DNA from: Leptospiraceae bacterium
GTDB taxonomy: Bacteria > Spirochaetota > Leptospiria > Leptospirales > Leptonemataceae
NCBI GenBank assembly: GCA_026418015.1
Contig: JAOACE010000020.1
Coordinates: forward strand, 179,144-243,143
Reading direction: 5' to 3'
DNA length: 64,000 nucleotides
Part shown: piece by piece, positions 36,416 through 45,910 of the stretch
Layout: every line of letters starts with the position of its first letter
Numbering within the stretch: position 1 is the stretch's first letter
Made by a program: the position numbers and the translations under genes
The notes under the pieces: model-generated
What the model was told of the DNA's origin: nothing
The model's input: only the letters and a program-made list of their open reading frames with translations
Database searches by the model: none

Positions 36416-39121
36416 ATGAAAAAGATATCAAAAATCCTGTTTATTTTAACATTGATCTTAACGATTGTACTTCCGTTAATATTGTTTATTCTAATTCAAT
36501 TAAAAAGTAACATTTTTGTTCAATATGCACGATTTTTTAAAGAAACATATTTGACCATAATTCCTGGTTTATATATAATTAGCATCATTTTCTACTTTAA
36601 CGAATATTTTATTAAAGTTTCTAAAGATAAAAAATTTAACCTTTCGGAAATTATTTGGATCATTTTATATTTTTCTTTTATAATTTTCTTTATTGTTCTT
36701 TATACAGCAAAACCCGATAGCATATTTTACCAAATTGATGCAATTATACCTCAATTAAACTATATAACACCAGATCTATTTACATTTTTATTATGGATAA
36801 CGTTTTTCTTTATCGTTGCTTCTAGTTTTTACCTTTATAAAATTGTTGATGCTAAAAGATGGTATAAAGATCTTATCGGAAGCCTTATATTAAGTAATTT
36901 AATCGCATTTGCATTTGGTGTATTCATAATCAAAGTACCGTTATTCCATTATATAGAAGAAACGTTTCATTCTCTAAAATATAGTTGGTTTCGAAATCCA
37001 GGAAGCTCCTTTCATCCAGAATCAGGATTACCATATTGTCAAGCTCCTTACGACGAAACAGGTAAAAGGATTAGTGCTCTTGCCCCAAACCCACCATTAG
37101 TCCGAGATGATATAGAAATCATTGGTATAACAAACGCTACCATAGAAAAAATGCAAGGAAATTGGCCCATAGACTGGGGAATTTATGCAAATCTTACTAA
37201 AAAACTATCAGGTGCCGAAAACAATTTACTCCTTTTCGACATTAGCTTTTTAGACAATAAAGGGATTTATGGTGGTAGTAATTGTGGTAAGTTGTTTAAA
37301 TGTATTCCTTTAAATGACGACATTGAATTAAAAAACCAAGTGGATGTACTTGCAGAAGCTATTGCATCAAATCCCAATAAAGTTCTTTCCGACTATCCCT
37401 TAGAAACTACTGACGAAGCACGTTCTAAAATTGTAAACCTTCAACAAAGATTAGATATATTAAATCAAAAAGAACGTTTAACGAACGTCAAAAATGGAAA
37501 ATATGCGTCAGTTTGGGCAGTTTTAGCAGTACCACCCGTAGAAAAGATAGCAATTCATTTAGATGGATTAGGTTATGCGAATATTCTAAAACCAGATACA
37601 GGTATTAATAGAGAAGTTCCCTTAGTTGCAAGAATCCTAAACATAGATAAAGTGAACGATCCGAACTATAATCCTGATGTAGATGATTACTTTTACCCTG
37701 GTATAGATTTGGTTGCGGTTGCAAACTATTATGGAATCAACATTAAAAAAGATGTAGAAGTCGATTTTCTTAAAGGTTACGTAAAATTAAAAAATATTCC
37801 CCAAAGAACCATACAAAAATTAGATTTATCTACTTTCGAGACCAAAGTGATGGATATCATGGCAAAACCTAACCCAAATAGAGAAATCATTATCCCCATC
37901 GACAGAGAAGGAAAAATGAATATTAATTTTCGCGGTGGAAGATATTGTTTTAAAGTTCGAGAGCTAATAGAAGTCAACGAACTCGAAGAAGAAGCACTCG
38001 CTACATATTACAAAGATAAGATTACCTTAGTAGCAATGTATTATGCAACTGGTGTAGGAACAGCAAAAGATATTCATCTATCCCCTTACGGAGATATGGC
38101 TGGTATTGAGCATCATGCTTATGCTATTAATACTATTTTAAATCAAGACTTTGCTATTACGGTTCCCAAATACATCAATTTTTTTATTATTTTAGGTTTA
38201 AGCCTTTTAATGGGATTTTATCAACCCCTTGTTAAAACGGCGTACAACTATATTTTTATTTTTGTGATTGCTGTAATTTATAGTTTGATCACATTCTATG
38301 TCACTTTTAATCTATTTAGTATTTTACATATTTATCCAACCGTCATTCTTTTACAATTTACTCAATTGGCAGCATTCATTGGTTATAAGGCATTAACAGA
38401 AGAAGAAAATGTAAAATTTATTCGAACAACCTTTTCCAAATTTGTTTCTCAAGATGTTGTAGAAGAACTATTAAACAATCCCGAAGCAATTGCATTAGGT
38501 GGTTCTCGTAAAGAAGTAACTGTATTCTTTTCTGATGTTAGAGGTTTTACAACAATATCGGAACGATTAACACCAGAACAACTCGTCCAACTTCTCAACG
38601 AATATCTTTCCGAAATGACCGAACTAATCATTGACTACAAAGGAACTATCGATAAATACATGGGAGATGCTATTATGGCATTCTGGGGTGCTCCCATACC
38701 AAACGATGATCATGCTTATTACGCATGTGTAGCAGCATTAGCCCAAGCACAAAAACTCAAAGAATTACAAGAACGATGGAAAGAACGCAATATCCCTGTA
38801 CTACAAATCGGGATTGGTATTAATTCTGGACCAGCAGTTGTTGGAAACATGGGATCAAGCCGACGCATGGATTATACATTAATGGGAGATACAGTCAATT
38901 TGGGTTCTCGCTTGGAAGGTATAACCAAAGTTTATGGTGTGCAAATTTGTATTTCTGAATTTACTTATGAAAGAGTGAAAGATCGAGTTTATGCAAGAGA
39001 ACTTGATCTGGTACGCGTTAAAGGAAAATTGGAACCAGTAAGAATATACGAATTGATGGGCTTAAAAAACGAAGAAGACTTCGAAAAATTAAAGTCTTCT
39101 AAAAAAACTGCTAAGGAATAA
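36416..39121 (+). CDS. CHASE2-type adenylate/guanylate cyclase, membrane-bound
   Basis: The 901-residue protein has five N-terminal membrane helices (about 7-30, 42-60, 78-100, 122-142, 155-175), an extracytoplasmic sensor region (about 180-570) with CHASE2 features (DDIEIIGITNATIEKM and LLFDISFLD), three more membrane helices (about 580-660), and a class III cyclase domain (about 690-870). Metal-binding Asp residues lie in FFSDVRGFT and GDAIMAFWG; substrate-site Lys and Thr/Asp occur in IDKYMGDA and DYTLMGDTVN, which favours ATP (cAMP product). It should be a receptor cyclase; ligand unknown. The five extra helices before CHASE2 are unusual. It is placed between trpA and dxs. Confidence 0.85.
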   Translation: MKKISKILFILTLILTIVLPLILFILIQLKSNIFVQYARFFKETYLTIIPGLYIISIIFYFNEYFIKVSKDKKFNLSEIIWIILYFSFIIFFIVLYTAKPDSIFYQIDAIIPQLNYITPDLFTFLLWITFFFIVASSFYLYKIVDAKRWYKDLIGSLILSNLIAFAFGVFIIKVPLFHYIEETFHSLKYSWFRNPGSSFHPESGLPYCQAPYDETGKRISALAPNPPLVRDDIEIIGITNATIEKMQGNWPIDWGIYANLTKKLSGAENNLLLFDISFLDNKGIYGGSNCGKLFKCIPLNDDIELKNQVDVLAEAIASNPNKVLSDYPLETTDEARSKIVNLQQRLDILNQKERLTNVKNGKYASVWAVLAVPPVEKIAIHLDGLGYANILKPDTGINREVPLVARILNIDKVNDPNYNPDVDDYFYPGIDLVAVANYYGINIKKDVEVDFLKGYVKLKNIPQRTIQKLDLSTFETKVMDIMAKPNPNREIIIPIDREGKMNINFRGGRYCFKVRELIEVNELEEEALATYYKDKITLVAMYYATGVGTAKDIHLSPYGDMAGIEHHAYAINTILNQDFAITVPKYINFFIILGLSLLMGFYQPLVKTAYNYIFIFVIAVIYSLITFYVTFNLFSILHIYPTVILLQFTQLAAFIGYKALTEEENVKFIRTTFSKFVSQDVVEELLNNPEAIALGGSRKEVTVFFSDVRGFTTISERLTPEQLVQLLNEYLSEMTELIIDYKGTIDKYMGDAIMAFWGAPIPNDDHAYYACVAALAQAQKLKELQERWKERNIPVLQIGIGINSGPAVVGNMGSSRRMDYTLMGDTVNLGSRLEGITKVYGVQICISEFTYERVKDRVYARELDLVRVKGKLEPVRIYELMGLKNEEDFEKLKSSKKTAKE

Positions 39122-39124
39122 ATT

Positions 39125-41047
39125 ATGGATTTAGAAAAATATCCTTATTTGAAAAAAATCGATTATCCAGAAGATTTTAGAAATTTTACGTTAGAAGAGC
39201 TAGTTCATCTAAGTAATGATATAAGAGAATACATAATAGATACATTATCCGAAGTTGGAGGACATTTTGCATCCAATTTAGGAGTGGTAGAATTAACCGT
39301 AGCACTCCACTATGTATTCAACACTCCTAAGGATAAAATTATTTGGGATGTAGGACACCAAATTTACCCTCATAAAATCTTAACTGGAAGAAAGCATCGT
39401 TTAAGAAGTGTAAGAAGATTCGGTGGTATCTCTGGATTTCCCAAAAGGGAAGAATCAGAATATGATTTATACAATACAGGACATGCAGGAACATCAATTT
39501 CTCAACTGTTAGGAGAAGCTGTAGCGAGAGATTTAAAAGGAGAAGACTATAAATGTATTGCAGTGATTGGAGATGCTTCGATTGGTTGCGGAATGGCTTT
39601 CGAAGCATTAAACCATGGAGGACATCTACAAACGGATTGTATCGTAATTCTAAACGATAATGACATGTCAATATCTAAAAACGTAGGCGCTTTGAACTCT
39701 TATTTAAATAAACTAGTTACATCAAAATTTTATAACAAATGGAGAAAGCTCTGGTATAAATTTGTATTTTGGCTACCGATATTAGGACCAACCTTAAAGT
39801 TATTTTCTTTAAAATTCGAAAAAGCAATCAAGGACTTTTTTTTACCCGGTAGTTTATTCGAAGATTTTGGATTTCGTTATGTAGGACCAGTTGATGGACA
39901 TAATATTGCAGAATTAGTAGATGTCTTAAACAAAGTTAAAAATATGAGTGGTCCAATATTACTTCATGTTTATACTCAAAAGGGAAAAGGCTATAAACCA
40001 GCAGAAAAAAATCCTATACAATTCCACAGTGTTTCTAAATTCGACAAAAAAGACGGAACCTTTATTCAAAAAGATAGCAAAGAAAAAATAAGTTTTAGTG
40101 AAATCGTAGGTAATACCCTAATCGATATTTTCAAAAAAAACCCAAGAGCGGTTGCTATAACCCCTGCAATGATTGAAGGTTCTGGTTTAAGGAATTTGTA
40201 CGAAAAATACCCTAGAAGGGTTTTTGATGTTGGTATTGCAGAACAACATGCATTAGCATTCTCTGGTGCTCTATCTTCTGGTGGATTAATTCCCTATATG
40301 TGCATCTATTCCACATTTTTGAATCGAGCCATCGACCAATTAATTCAAGATGTAGCATTGATGAATTTACCCGTAAAATTGGTAATAGATCGAGCTGGAT
40401 GTGTAGGTCCAGATGGAGAAACCCACCAAGGTCTTTACGATATGGGATACCTTTATGCAATTCCTAACATTCGAATCTATGCACCAGCTAACGGAGCAGA
40501 ATTAAAACAAATGCTTTATTATATGGAAAAAGATGAGCAAGGTCCCATTGCTGTTCGTTTTCCCAAAGCAGAAGAATTGATCGATAATCTTAATTTAGAA
40601 GTAGATATAGAAAAATTAGAACCAGAAATTATTCCAAGTCATACACATAACAACTATGATTTAGGAATCATTACAATTGGTATAACAAGAACGATTGGAA
40701 TCGAAGTTCAAGAAAATTTAAAAAAACAAGGTATAACTTCAATAATCATTGCTATAAGATGGGTAAGACCAATAGCAAAAGAATTTTTAGAAGAAACATT
40801 AAATAAAGTAAATCATTTTATTTTTATCGAAGACTCTTATGAATTTGCCAGTGCATCTATGGCTATATTAGAACAATTATCCAGTGTAAAAGGAAAGCAT
40901 TTAAGGACATTTGCATTCCCCTCTACACCCATTGAACATGGAACTCGTTCAGAAATTTTTGATAAATACCAAATTTCTTCTGATAAGATTACCAATTATT
41001 TATTAGAAAATATAAAAAAAATTGATAAAATTAAAAATATAATTTAA
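39125..41047 (+). CDS. dxs: 1-deoxy-D-xylulose-5-phosphate synthase
   Basis: ThDP-dependent first enzyme of the MEP pathway, 640 residues. Recognisable are WDVGHQIYPHKILTGR (about 75-90), the ThDP/Mg motif GDASIGCGMAFEALNH through LNDNDMSIS (about 149-186; GDA where most have GDG), DVGIAEQHA (about 366-374, catalytic Glu) and DRAGCVGPDGETHQG in the pyrimidine domain. A segment at about 200-240 has several aromatic residues and matches the known insert of this family. Starts four bases after the cyclase stop with AAGGAATAA before it. Works with ispG at 12771. Confidence 0.95.
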   Translation: MDLEKYPYLKKIDYPEDFRNFTLEELVHLSNDIREYIIDTLSEVGGHFASNLGVVELTVALHYVFNTPKDKIIWDVGHQIYPHKILTGRKHRLRSVRRFGGISGFPKREESEYDLYNTGHAGTSISQLLGEAVARDLKGEDYKCIAVIGDASIGCGMAFEALNHGGHLQTDCIVILNDNDMSISKNVGALNSYLNKLVTSKFYNKWRKLWYKFVFWLPILGPTLKLFSLKFEKAIKDFFLPGSLFEDFGFRYVGPVDGHNIAELVDVLNKVKNMSGPILLHVYTQKGKGYKPAEKNPIQFHSVSKFDKKDGTFIQKDSKEKISFSEIVGNTLIDIFKKNPRAVAITPAMIEGSGLRNLYEKYPRRVFDVGIAEQHALAFSGALSSGGLIPYMCIYSTFLNRAIDQLIQDVALMNLPVKLVIDRAGCVGPDGETHQGLYDMGYLYAIPNIRIYAPANGAELKQMLYYMEKDEQGPIAVRFPKAEELIDNLNLEVDIEKLEPEIIPSHTHNNYDLGIITIGITRTIGIEVQENLKKQGITSIIIAIRWVRPIAKEFLEETLNKVNHFIFIEDSYEFASASMAILEQLSSVKGKHLRTFAFPSTPIEHGTRSEIFDKYQISSDKITNYLLENIKKIDKIKNII

Positions 41048-41054
41048 AAAATAC

Positions 41055-41082
41055 TTGTACTTAGAAAATAAAAAATTATTCT
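41055..41082 (+). promoter_or_regulatory. Promoter with start codon at +1 (leaderless), TPR protein-dinG unit
   Basis: TTGTAC (41055-41060), 16-bp spacer, TATTCT (41077-41082), seven bases, then ATG at 41090. No Shine-Dalgarno sequence is present before the start codon. Confidence 0.5.
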
Positions 41083-41089
41083 GTTAAAC

Positions 41090-41575
41090 ATGCAGAATAA
41101 ATACAATGCATTATTCGAAGAAATTTTTAAATCCATTCTAGAAAACCAAACAGAGAAAGTAGAATATTTGATTTTACATTATTTAGAAAATGAACCCCAC
41201 GAAGGTAAAATTCTTTTAAGCGAATATTTAAGTAACATCAAAAAAGATCATGAAATTTCGAAAAAAATTTTGTATAAATTAATTTTAAAGAATAAACATG
41301 ATTTGCAATTACGTTTAAGATATATTTCCATCTTATTAAAAAATAAAGAATATACAAAAGCGATTAAATGGTGCGAAAAAGCTTTACACATGGCAAATAA
41401 AAGTCAAAAAAAAGAAATTTATTACATATTAGCACAAATCTTCTATCAGTTAAATAGACCAGAACGAGCTATCCAATACATCAATCTTTGTCTTAAAATA
41501 GACGAAGATTATACACCTGCAAAATACTTACAAAATTTTATATTAAAAAACTTATATTATGAACCCCATCATTAA
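41090..41575 (+). CDS. TPR-repeat protein, 161 aa
   Basis: Helical protein with tetratricopeptide-like repeats at about 60-150 (LRLRYISILLKNKEYTKAIK, then EIYYILAQIFYQLNRPERAI, with the usual Ala/Pro positions). No signal peptide. The first 60 residues are helical but without repeat. It overlaps the helicase gene by 17 bases, so the two are translationally coupled, and it may serve as protein partner of the helicase, which is inference. Possibly translated from a leaderless mRNA. Confidence 0.75.
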   Translation: MQNKYNALFEEIFKSILENQTEKVEYLILHYLENEPHEGKILLSEYLSNIKKDHEISKKILYKLILKNKHDLQLRLRYISILLKNKEYTKAIKWCEKALHMANKSQKKEIYYILAQIFYQLNRPERAIQYINLCLKIDEDYTPAKYLQNFILKNLYYEPHH

Positions 41576-43547
41576 AATCTTATTCGAAGACGAAAACTTA
41601 TGGAAAGAAATCTATCCTAATTACAAAATTAGAGCTGGGCAAATTAAACTTGCAGATGAAATTTATAAAACCATCAAAAACCAAGCATTTCTAATTGCAG
41701 AAGCTGGTACAGGAACTGGAAAAACACTAGCATATCTACTTCCATCTTTACTCTATGCATTAGAAGAGAAAGATTATAAAATTCTTATAAGTACAGAAAC
41801 AAAAGCATTACAAAATCAAATCCTTTCCAAGGACATTCCCCTATTAGAAAAACTATTAAAAATCAAAATTCCTGCAGAAATCTGCTTAGGTTCTAATAAC
41901 TATGTTTGTAAAAGGCGTCTTTATAATTTCGCAAACTCACAAGAACTACCACCTCAATATATATCGATTTTAGAAAAATTTTTAAAATGGGAAAAAGAGT
42001 CTTCTAATGGAATTATCTATAATTATCCGAATGAATTACCCAAAGATTTTATCAACGAAGTTGTCAGAAATCCTAACTTATGTTTAGCAAATAATTGTCC
42101 AAATTTCGAAAAATCCTTCTACTTTTTAGAAAAAGAAAAATGGAAAAAAGCAAAAATTTTAATCGTAAACCATCACTTACTTTCTGCCCATATAGAAAGC
42201 AATTTTAGTTTACTTCCCAAATTTCAAATAGCAATCATTGACGAAGCACATTCTTTTCCTTCAATTTACCGCGATAGCAATGTTCAAAATCTCTCTTTTA
42301 GAGAATTGAATCATTTTATAAAAAAATTCAAACTAGAAGAAATTTTACTAGATTCACTAAAACAATTTCAAGAAGACATTCAGAATCAAATTATCAAAGA
42401 TCAAAAAGAAGATAAATTTCGATTAGAAAAATCCCTCGAAATAAATTCCCTCTATCAATTTATCAATACCATAGAAAAAGCGAAGCAAAAATTAGAAGAT
42501 CAGTTAAAACAAGAACAAGATCTATTTTCTAATGCTGATTTTTCAGAAAAATCCGAAAAAGAAGTTGAACTCATCAATGCGATAGAAACACTCAATCAGG
42601 TGATAAACCTTCTCGATATTTTCTACGAAGGTCCAATTTACAATCGCGTACATTTTATAGAATACAATACGGTTGATCTAAAATTATGTGTTTCTTATGT
42701 AGATGTGGGGGAATTTATCTACGAAAAATTCTTAAAAAAAATTGATTCTTGTATTTTTACCTCTGCAACATTAGCAATCAACAGCAATTTTGATTTTTTT
42801 ATCAATAAAATAGGACTTATAAAATTTAAAGACAATCAAGAATATTTAAAGACGTTGGTAGTGCCATCCCCTTTTAATTATAAAGAACAAGCATTGCTTT
42901 ATATTCCCAAACATCTGGAAGATCCATCAGACTTGGAATTCCTTAACCAGTCCATAAAAGAAATTTATCAATTGATTGATCTCGTAAATGGTAATACACT
43001 TGTGATTTTTACATCAAAAAGCAATTTGAACTATGTTTATAAACAAATTATAACAAATTATGGAGAAGAATTAAATCATAAAAAAATTCAAATTTATTCG
43101 CAAGAGGTTTTGGGAGCACAGCAATCCCTACAAAGATACTTAAACGACGAAAGAGGTGTACTATTTGGTTTAGAATCCTTTCGACAAGGAATCGATTTAG
43201 CTGGTGATAAACTAAAATGTGTTATATTAGTAAAACTTCCTTTTTCTGTACCAACAGATCCCGTTCAACAAGCACAAATCGAATTAGAAAAAGAAAAAGA
43301 GCGAAATCCATTTTTAACGATTCAAATTCCCGAAATGATTATTAAATTAAAGCAAGGAATGGGTAGACTTATTCGAACAGAAACAGATAAAGGTATTATC
43401 GCAATTTTAGATCCAAGAATTTACACAAAAAAATACGGAGAACTGATATTGAAATCCCTCGGAGAATATAAGCTCATAAAAACGTATGCAGAATTAAAAA
43501 AAAGCTACAATCATCTTTACAGTACAAAAGAAAAAATCATTACATAA
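41559..43547 (+). CDS. dinG: DinG/XPD-type ATP-dependent DNA helicase
   Basis: Superfamily 2 helicase with iron-sulfur cluster, 662 residues. Walker A is AEAGTGTGKT (about 47-56), DEAH is at about 228-231, and the four cluster cysteines C109, C117, C175 and C180 lie between them as in XPD and DinG. Motif VI is QGMGRLIRTETDKG (about 606-619), preceded by SFRQGIDLAG. No N-terminal exonuclease domain is present. Expected 5'-3' unwinding of R-loops, D-loops or G-quadruplexes. Coupled to the TPR gene upstream by a 17-base overlap. Confidence 0.92.
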   Translation: MNPIIKILFEDENLWKEIYPNYKIRAGQIKLADEIYKTIKNQAFLIAEAGTGTGKTLAYLLPSLLYALEEKDYKILISTETKALQNQILSKDIPLLEKLLKIKIPAEICLGSNNYVCKRRLYNFANSQELPPQYISILEKFLKWEKESSNGIIYNYPNELPKDFINEVVRNPNLCLANNCPNFEKSFYFLEKEKWKKAKILIVNHHLLSAHIESNFSLLPKFQIAIIDEAHSFPSIYRDSNVQNLSFRELNHFIKKFKLEEILLDSLKQFQEDIQNQIIKDQKEDKFRLEKSLEINSLYQFINTIEKAKQKLEDQLKQEQDLFSNADFSEKSEKEVELINAIETLNQVINLLDIFYEGPIYNRVHFIEYNTVDLKLCVSYVDVGEFIYEKFLKKIDSCIFTSATLAINSNFDFFINKIGLIKFKDNQEYLKTLVVPSPFNYKEQALLYIPKHLEDPSDLEFLNQSIKEIYQLIDLVNGNTLVIFTSKSNLNYVYKQIITNYGEELNHKKIQIYSQEVLGAQQSLQRYLNDERGVLFGLESFRQGIDLAGDKLKCVILVKLPFSVPTDPVQQAQIELEKEKERNPFLTIQIPEMIIKLKQGMGRLIRTETDKGIIAILDPRIYTKKYGELILKSLGEYKLIKTYAELKKSYNHLYSTKEKIIT

Positions 43548-43552
43548 TAAGT

Positions 43553-44320
43553 ATGAAAAAATATTTAATTTTTTTTATATTGTTTTTTATTAATTTATTT
43601 TTATATCCACAAGAAAAAACAAATGATTATATAGAAAAGCGTTCCGAAAACATATGGATTAATTGGACCAAAGGTATTATTTATTCTCAGTATACTTCCA
43701 TCGATAATAAAATGGATAAAGGACAACTCGAAAAAATTACCTTCGAAAATGTTTATCACAATTTGATCTTAAATTTACTCGAAATTTATCTTGAATCTGG
43801 CATTACACTAAAAGAAGCACTTAAAAACGATGTAGAAATGCAAAAACAATTCCATCAAATTAAAGAAAAAATTCAAATCGAAAAAAAGATTGTATATTTA
43901 AATAAAATAACTTATTTAGTTTCTTTTAATTTTTTAAAATATTTTAACAAAAATATAAATTTTAAATTAGAAGATTCCATTGAACCCAATCCCCTACCAA
44001 TAAAAAAAGAAAAAGATTTTAGTGGAATCATCATTTATGTTCCTACGAAAAACTTTCAACCTTCCATTCGCCTAAAATTGTATTCGAACAATGGTAAAAT
44101 GATTTTGTATTTTCCTGTAAAAGAAAATTGTTATTTTTCCAACGATGATTTTTTGTATAAGAATCCTAAAATCAACCAACCTTATGTAATTTATACAGAA
44201 AAAGTCATTCACTCCAACGATATTATTATTGATCAAAAAGACATTGAATTTTTACTTGCTACAAAGAAAATTTTTGATCCAGATTCGATTAAGGTAATTC
44301 TTTATGATCAAACTAAATAA
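43553..44320 (+). CDS. Hypothetical exported protein, 255 aa
   Basis: The N-terminus is a signal peptide (MKKYLIFFILFFINLFLYPQ) with likely cleavage after about residue 20. The mature part has a pattern WTKGIIYSQYTS (about 39-50) followed by long helices and a C-terminal strand-rich region ending DPDSIKVILYD. The general look, a short strand plus helices, then strands, resembles small periplasmic assembly proteins, but I do not recognise the family. It overlaps rfaE1 by 17 bases and so is likely cotranscribed with LPS heptose genes. Confidence 0.7.
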   Translation: MKKYLIFFILFFINLFLYPQEKTNDYIEKRSENIWINWTKGIIYSQYTSIDNKMDKGQLEKITFENVYHNLILNLLEIYLESGITLKEALKNDVEMQKQFHQIKEKIQIEKKIVYLNKITYLVSFNFLKYFNKNINFKLEDSIEPNPLPIKKEKDFSGIIIYVPTKNFQPSIRLKLYSNNGKMILYFPVKENCYFSNDDFLYKNPKINQPYVIYTEKVIHSNDIIIDQKDIEFLLATKKIFDPDSIKVILYDQTK

Positions 44321-45284
44321 CGAAAAAACCAAAGAGATTATAAATAAATTTTCTAAAATTAATATACTTGTAATTGGCGATTTTATGTTAGATGAATATA
44401 TTTTTGGCAGTGTAGAAAGAATATCGCCCGAAGCTCCCGTTCCAATAATAGAAGAAAACTCTCGAAAACATATTCCCGGTGGTGCGGGTAATGTCCTTTG
44501 TAATTTAAAATCAATCGGTGTAAACATATATTGTAGTGGTATAATCGGCAAAGATAATGAAGGACAAATATTAAAACAAAAAATGTTTGATTTTAACTTA
44601 AAAGAAAAAGAATTTCTGTTAATCGAAACAGATCGTCCGACAACAAGAAAAACAAGAATTATTGCAATTCACCAACAAGTTTGTAGGTTAGATAGAGAAG
44701 ATAAAACTCCCATCGATAAAATACTCTTAGAAAAAATTTTATCTAAGGTTCAAAGTATAATAGATAATATTGATGGTATAATTATTTCTGATTATGATAA
44801 AGGCGTAGTAATACCAGAACTGATTCAAAAAATTGTTGATCTTGCTAATAATAAAAACATTCCCATTTTTGTTGATCCCCAAGTTACACATTTTTCTTAT
44901 TATAAAAATGTATTTATTGTGACTCCTAACCATCACGAAGCTGGAAGATTTTTAAACCGAAAATTAAACAACAACGATGATAATGATATTGAACAAGCGG
45001 GAAAAGAAATATTAGAAAAATTAAATTGTGAATATGTTTTGATTACACGCGGCGAAAAAGGAATGAGTTTAATTCGAAAAGACCATGCGATTCATATTCC
45101 AACGATGGCAAAAGAAGTTTTTGATGTTACAGGTGCAGGTGATACTGTGATTTCTATCCTCGCTGCATCTTATTGTAGTGGAGCCGAAATCGAGTATGCA
45201 ACTCTATTAAGTAATCAAGCTGCGGGTATTGTTGTTGGAAGATTAGGTGCTTCAACAGTAAAACCAGAAGAATTACTGATATAA
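44304..45284 (+). CDS. rfaE1: D-glycero-beta-D-manno-heptose-7-phosphate kinase
   Basis: PfkB-family sugar kinase of the LPS heptose pathway, corresponding to the N-terminal half of E. coli HldE. Visible are GDFMLDEYIFGSVERISPEAP (split here: GDFMLDEYIFG, then RISPEAPVP, about 22-44), PGGAGNV (about 54-60) and the C-terminal catalytic motif DVTGAGDTV with the Asp base (about 272-280). Length 326 is normal for the stand-alone kinase. The adenylyltransferase half is the next gene (1 base gap). The two-gene split instead of a fused hldE is found in several phyla. Confidence 0.93.
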   Translation: MIKLNNEKTKEIINKFSKINILVIGDFMLDEYIFGSVERISPEAPVPIIEENSRKHIPGGAGNVLCNLKSIGVNIYCSGIIGKDNEGQILKQKMFDFNLKEKEFLLIETDRPTTRKTRIIAIHQQVCRLDREDKTPIDKILLEKILSKVQSIIDNIDGIIISDYDKGVVIPELIQKIVDLANNKNIPIFVDPQVTHFSYYKNVFIVTPNHHEAGRFLNRKLNNNDDNDIEQAGKEILEKLNCEYVLITRGEKGMSLIRKDHAIHIPTMAKEVFDVTGAGDTVISILAASYCSGAEIEYATLLSNQAAGIVVGRLGASTVKPEELLI

Positions 45285-45285
45285 A

Positions 45286-45789
45286 ATGAATCTATTAGAA
45301 TCGATTTTTAATAAAATCATTCTTGATCATCAGCAATTAAAATCAAGAATAGAAAAATTTAAACAAGAAAATAAATCAATTGTTTTTACCAATGGTTGCT
45401 TCGATATTTTACACACTGGGCATGTAACATACCTTGCAAAAGCAAAAGAATTAGGCGATGTTTTTATCGTTGCTGTGAATAGTGATGCTTCTGTAAGACG
45501 ATTAAAAGGAAATCATCGTCCTATCAATAAATTAGAAGATCGAATGTTTTTATTAGCTTCTTTATGCTTTATAGATATAGTAACATTTTTCGAAGAAGAT
45601 ACTCCCATAGAAATTCTAAAAATCATACATCCTAATATCCATGTAAAAGGAGGAGATTACAAAATAGACAACCTTCCAGAAAAAACCATTATAGAATCTT
45701 ACGGCGGAAAAATTGTTTTAATTCCCTTTGTAGAAGGATATTCTACCACAAAAATCATTACAAAATTCAAAGCATCACCACAAAGTTGA
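45286..45789 (+). CDS. rfaE2: D-glycero-beta-D-manno-heptose-1-phosphate adenylyltransferase
   Basis: Nucleotidyltransferase of 167 residues that activates heptose-1-phosphate with ATP, making ADP-heptose for the LPS core. The signature FTNGCFDILHTGHV (about 33-46) includes the HxGH ATP motif, and the pattern YSTTKII (about 153-159) matches the ISSTRIR-like end motif. It stands directly after rfaE1. Together the two provide both activities of HldE. Confidence 0.93.
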   Translation: MNLLESIFNKIILDHQQLKSRIEKFKQENKSIVFTNGCFDILHTGHVTYLAKAKELGDVFIVAVNSDASVRRLKGNHRPINKLEDRMFLLASLCFIDIVTFFEEDTPIEILKIIHPNIHVKGGDYKIDNLPEKTIIESYGGKIVLIPFVEGYSTTKIITKFKASPQS

Positions 45790-45831
45790 GTCTCATTATC
45801 AACATTTTTTATACAATCATTAAAAAAATAA

Positions 45832-45860
45832 TTGAATTTTATTTAGTAATAAATTATACT
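45832..45860 (+). promoter_or_regulatory. Sigma70-type promoter of the flavoprotein gene
   Basis: TTGAAT (45832-45837), 17-bp spacer, TATACT (45855-45860), giving a leader of about 45 nt with CAGGAGAAA before the ATG at 45911. The leader contains a GTATACGTATATAC stretch that is nearly self-complementary. Confidence 0.6.
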
Positions 45861-45910
45861 ACAAATAGGAAGTATACGTATATACATCCAATAACAAACA
45901 GGAGAAATTT

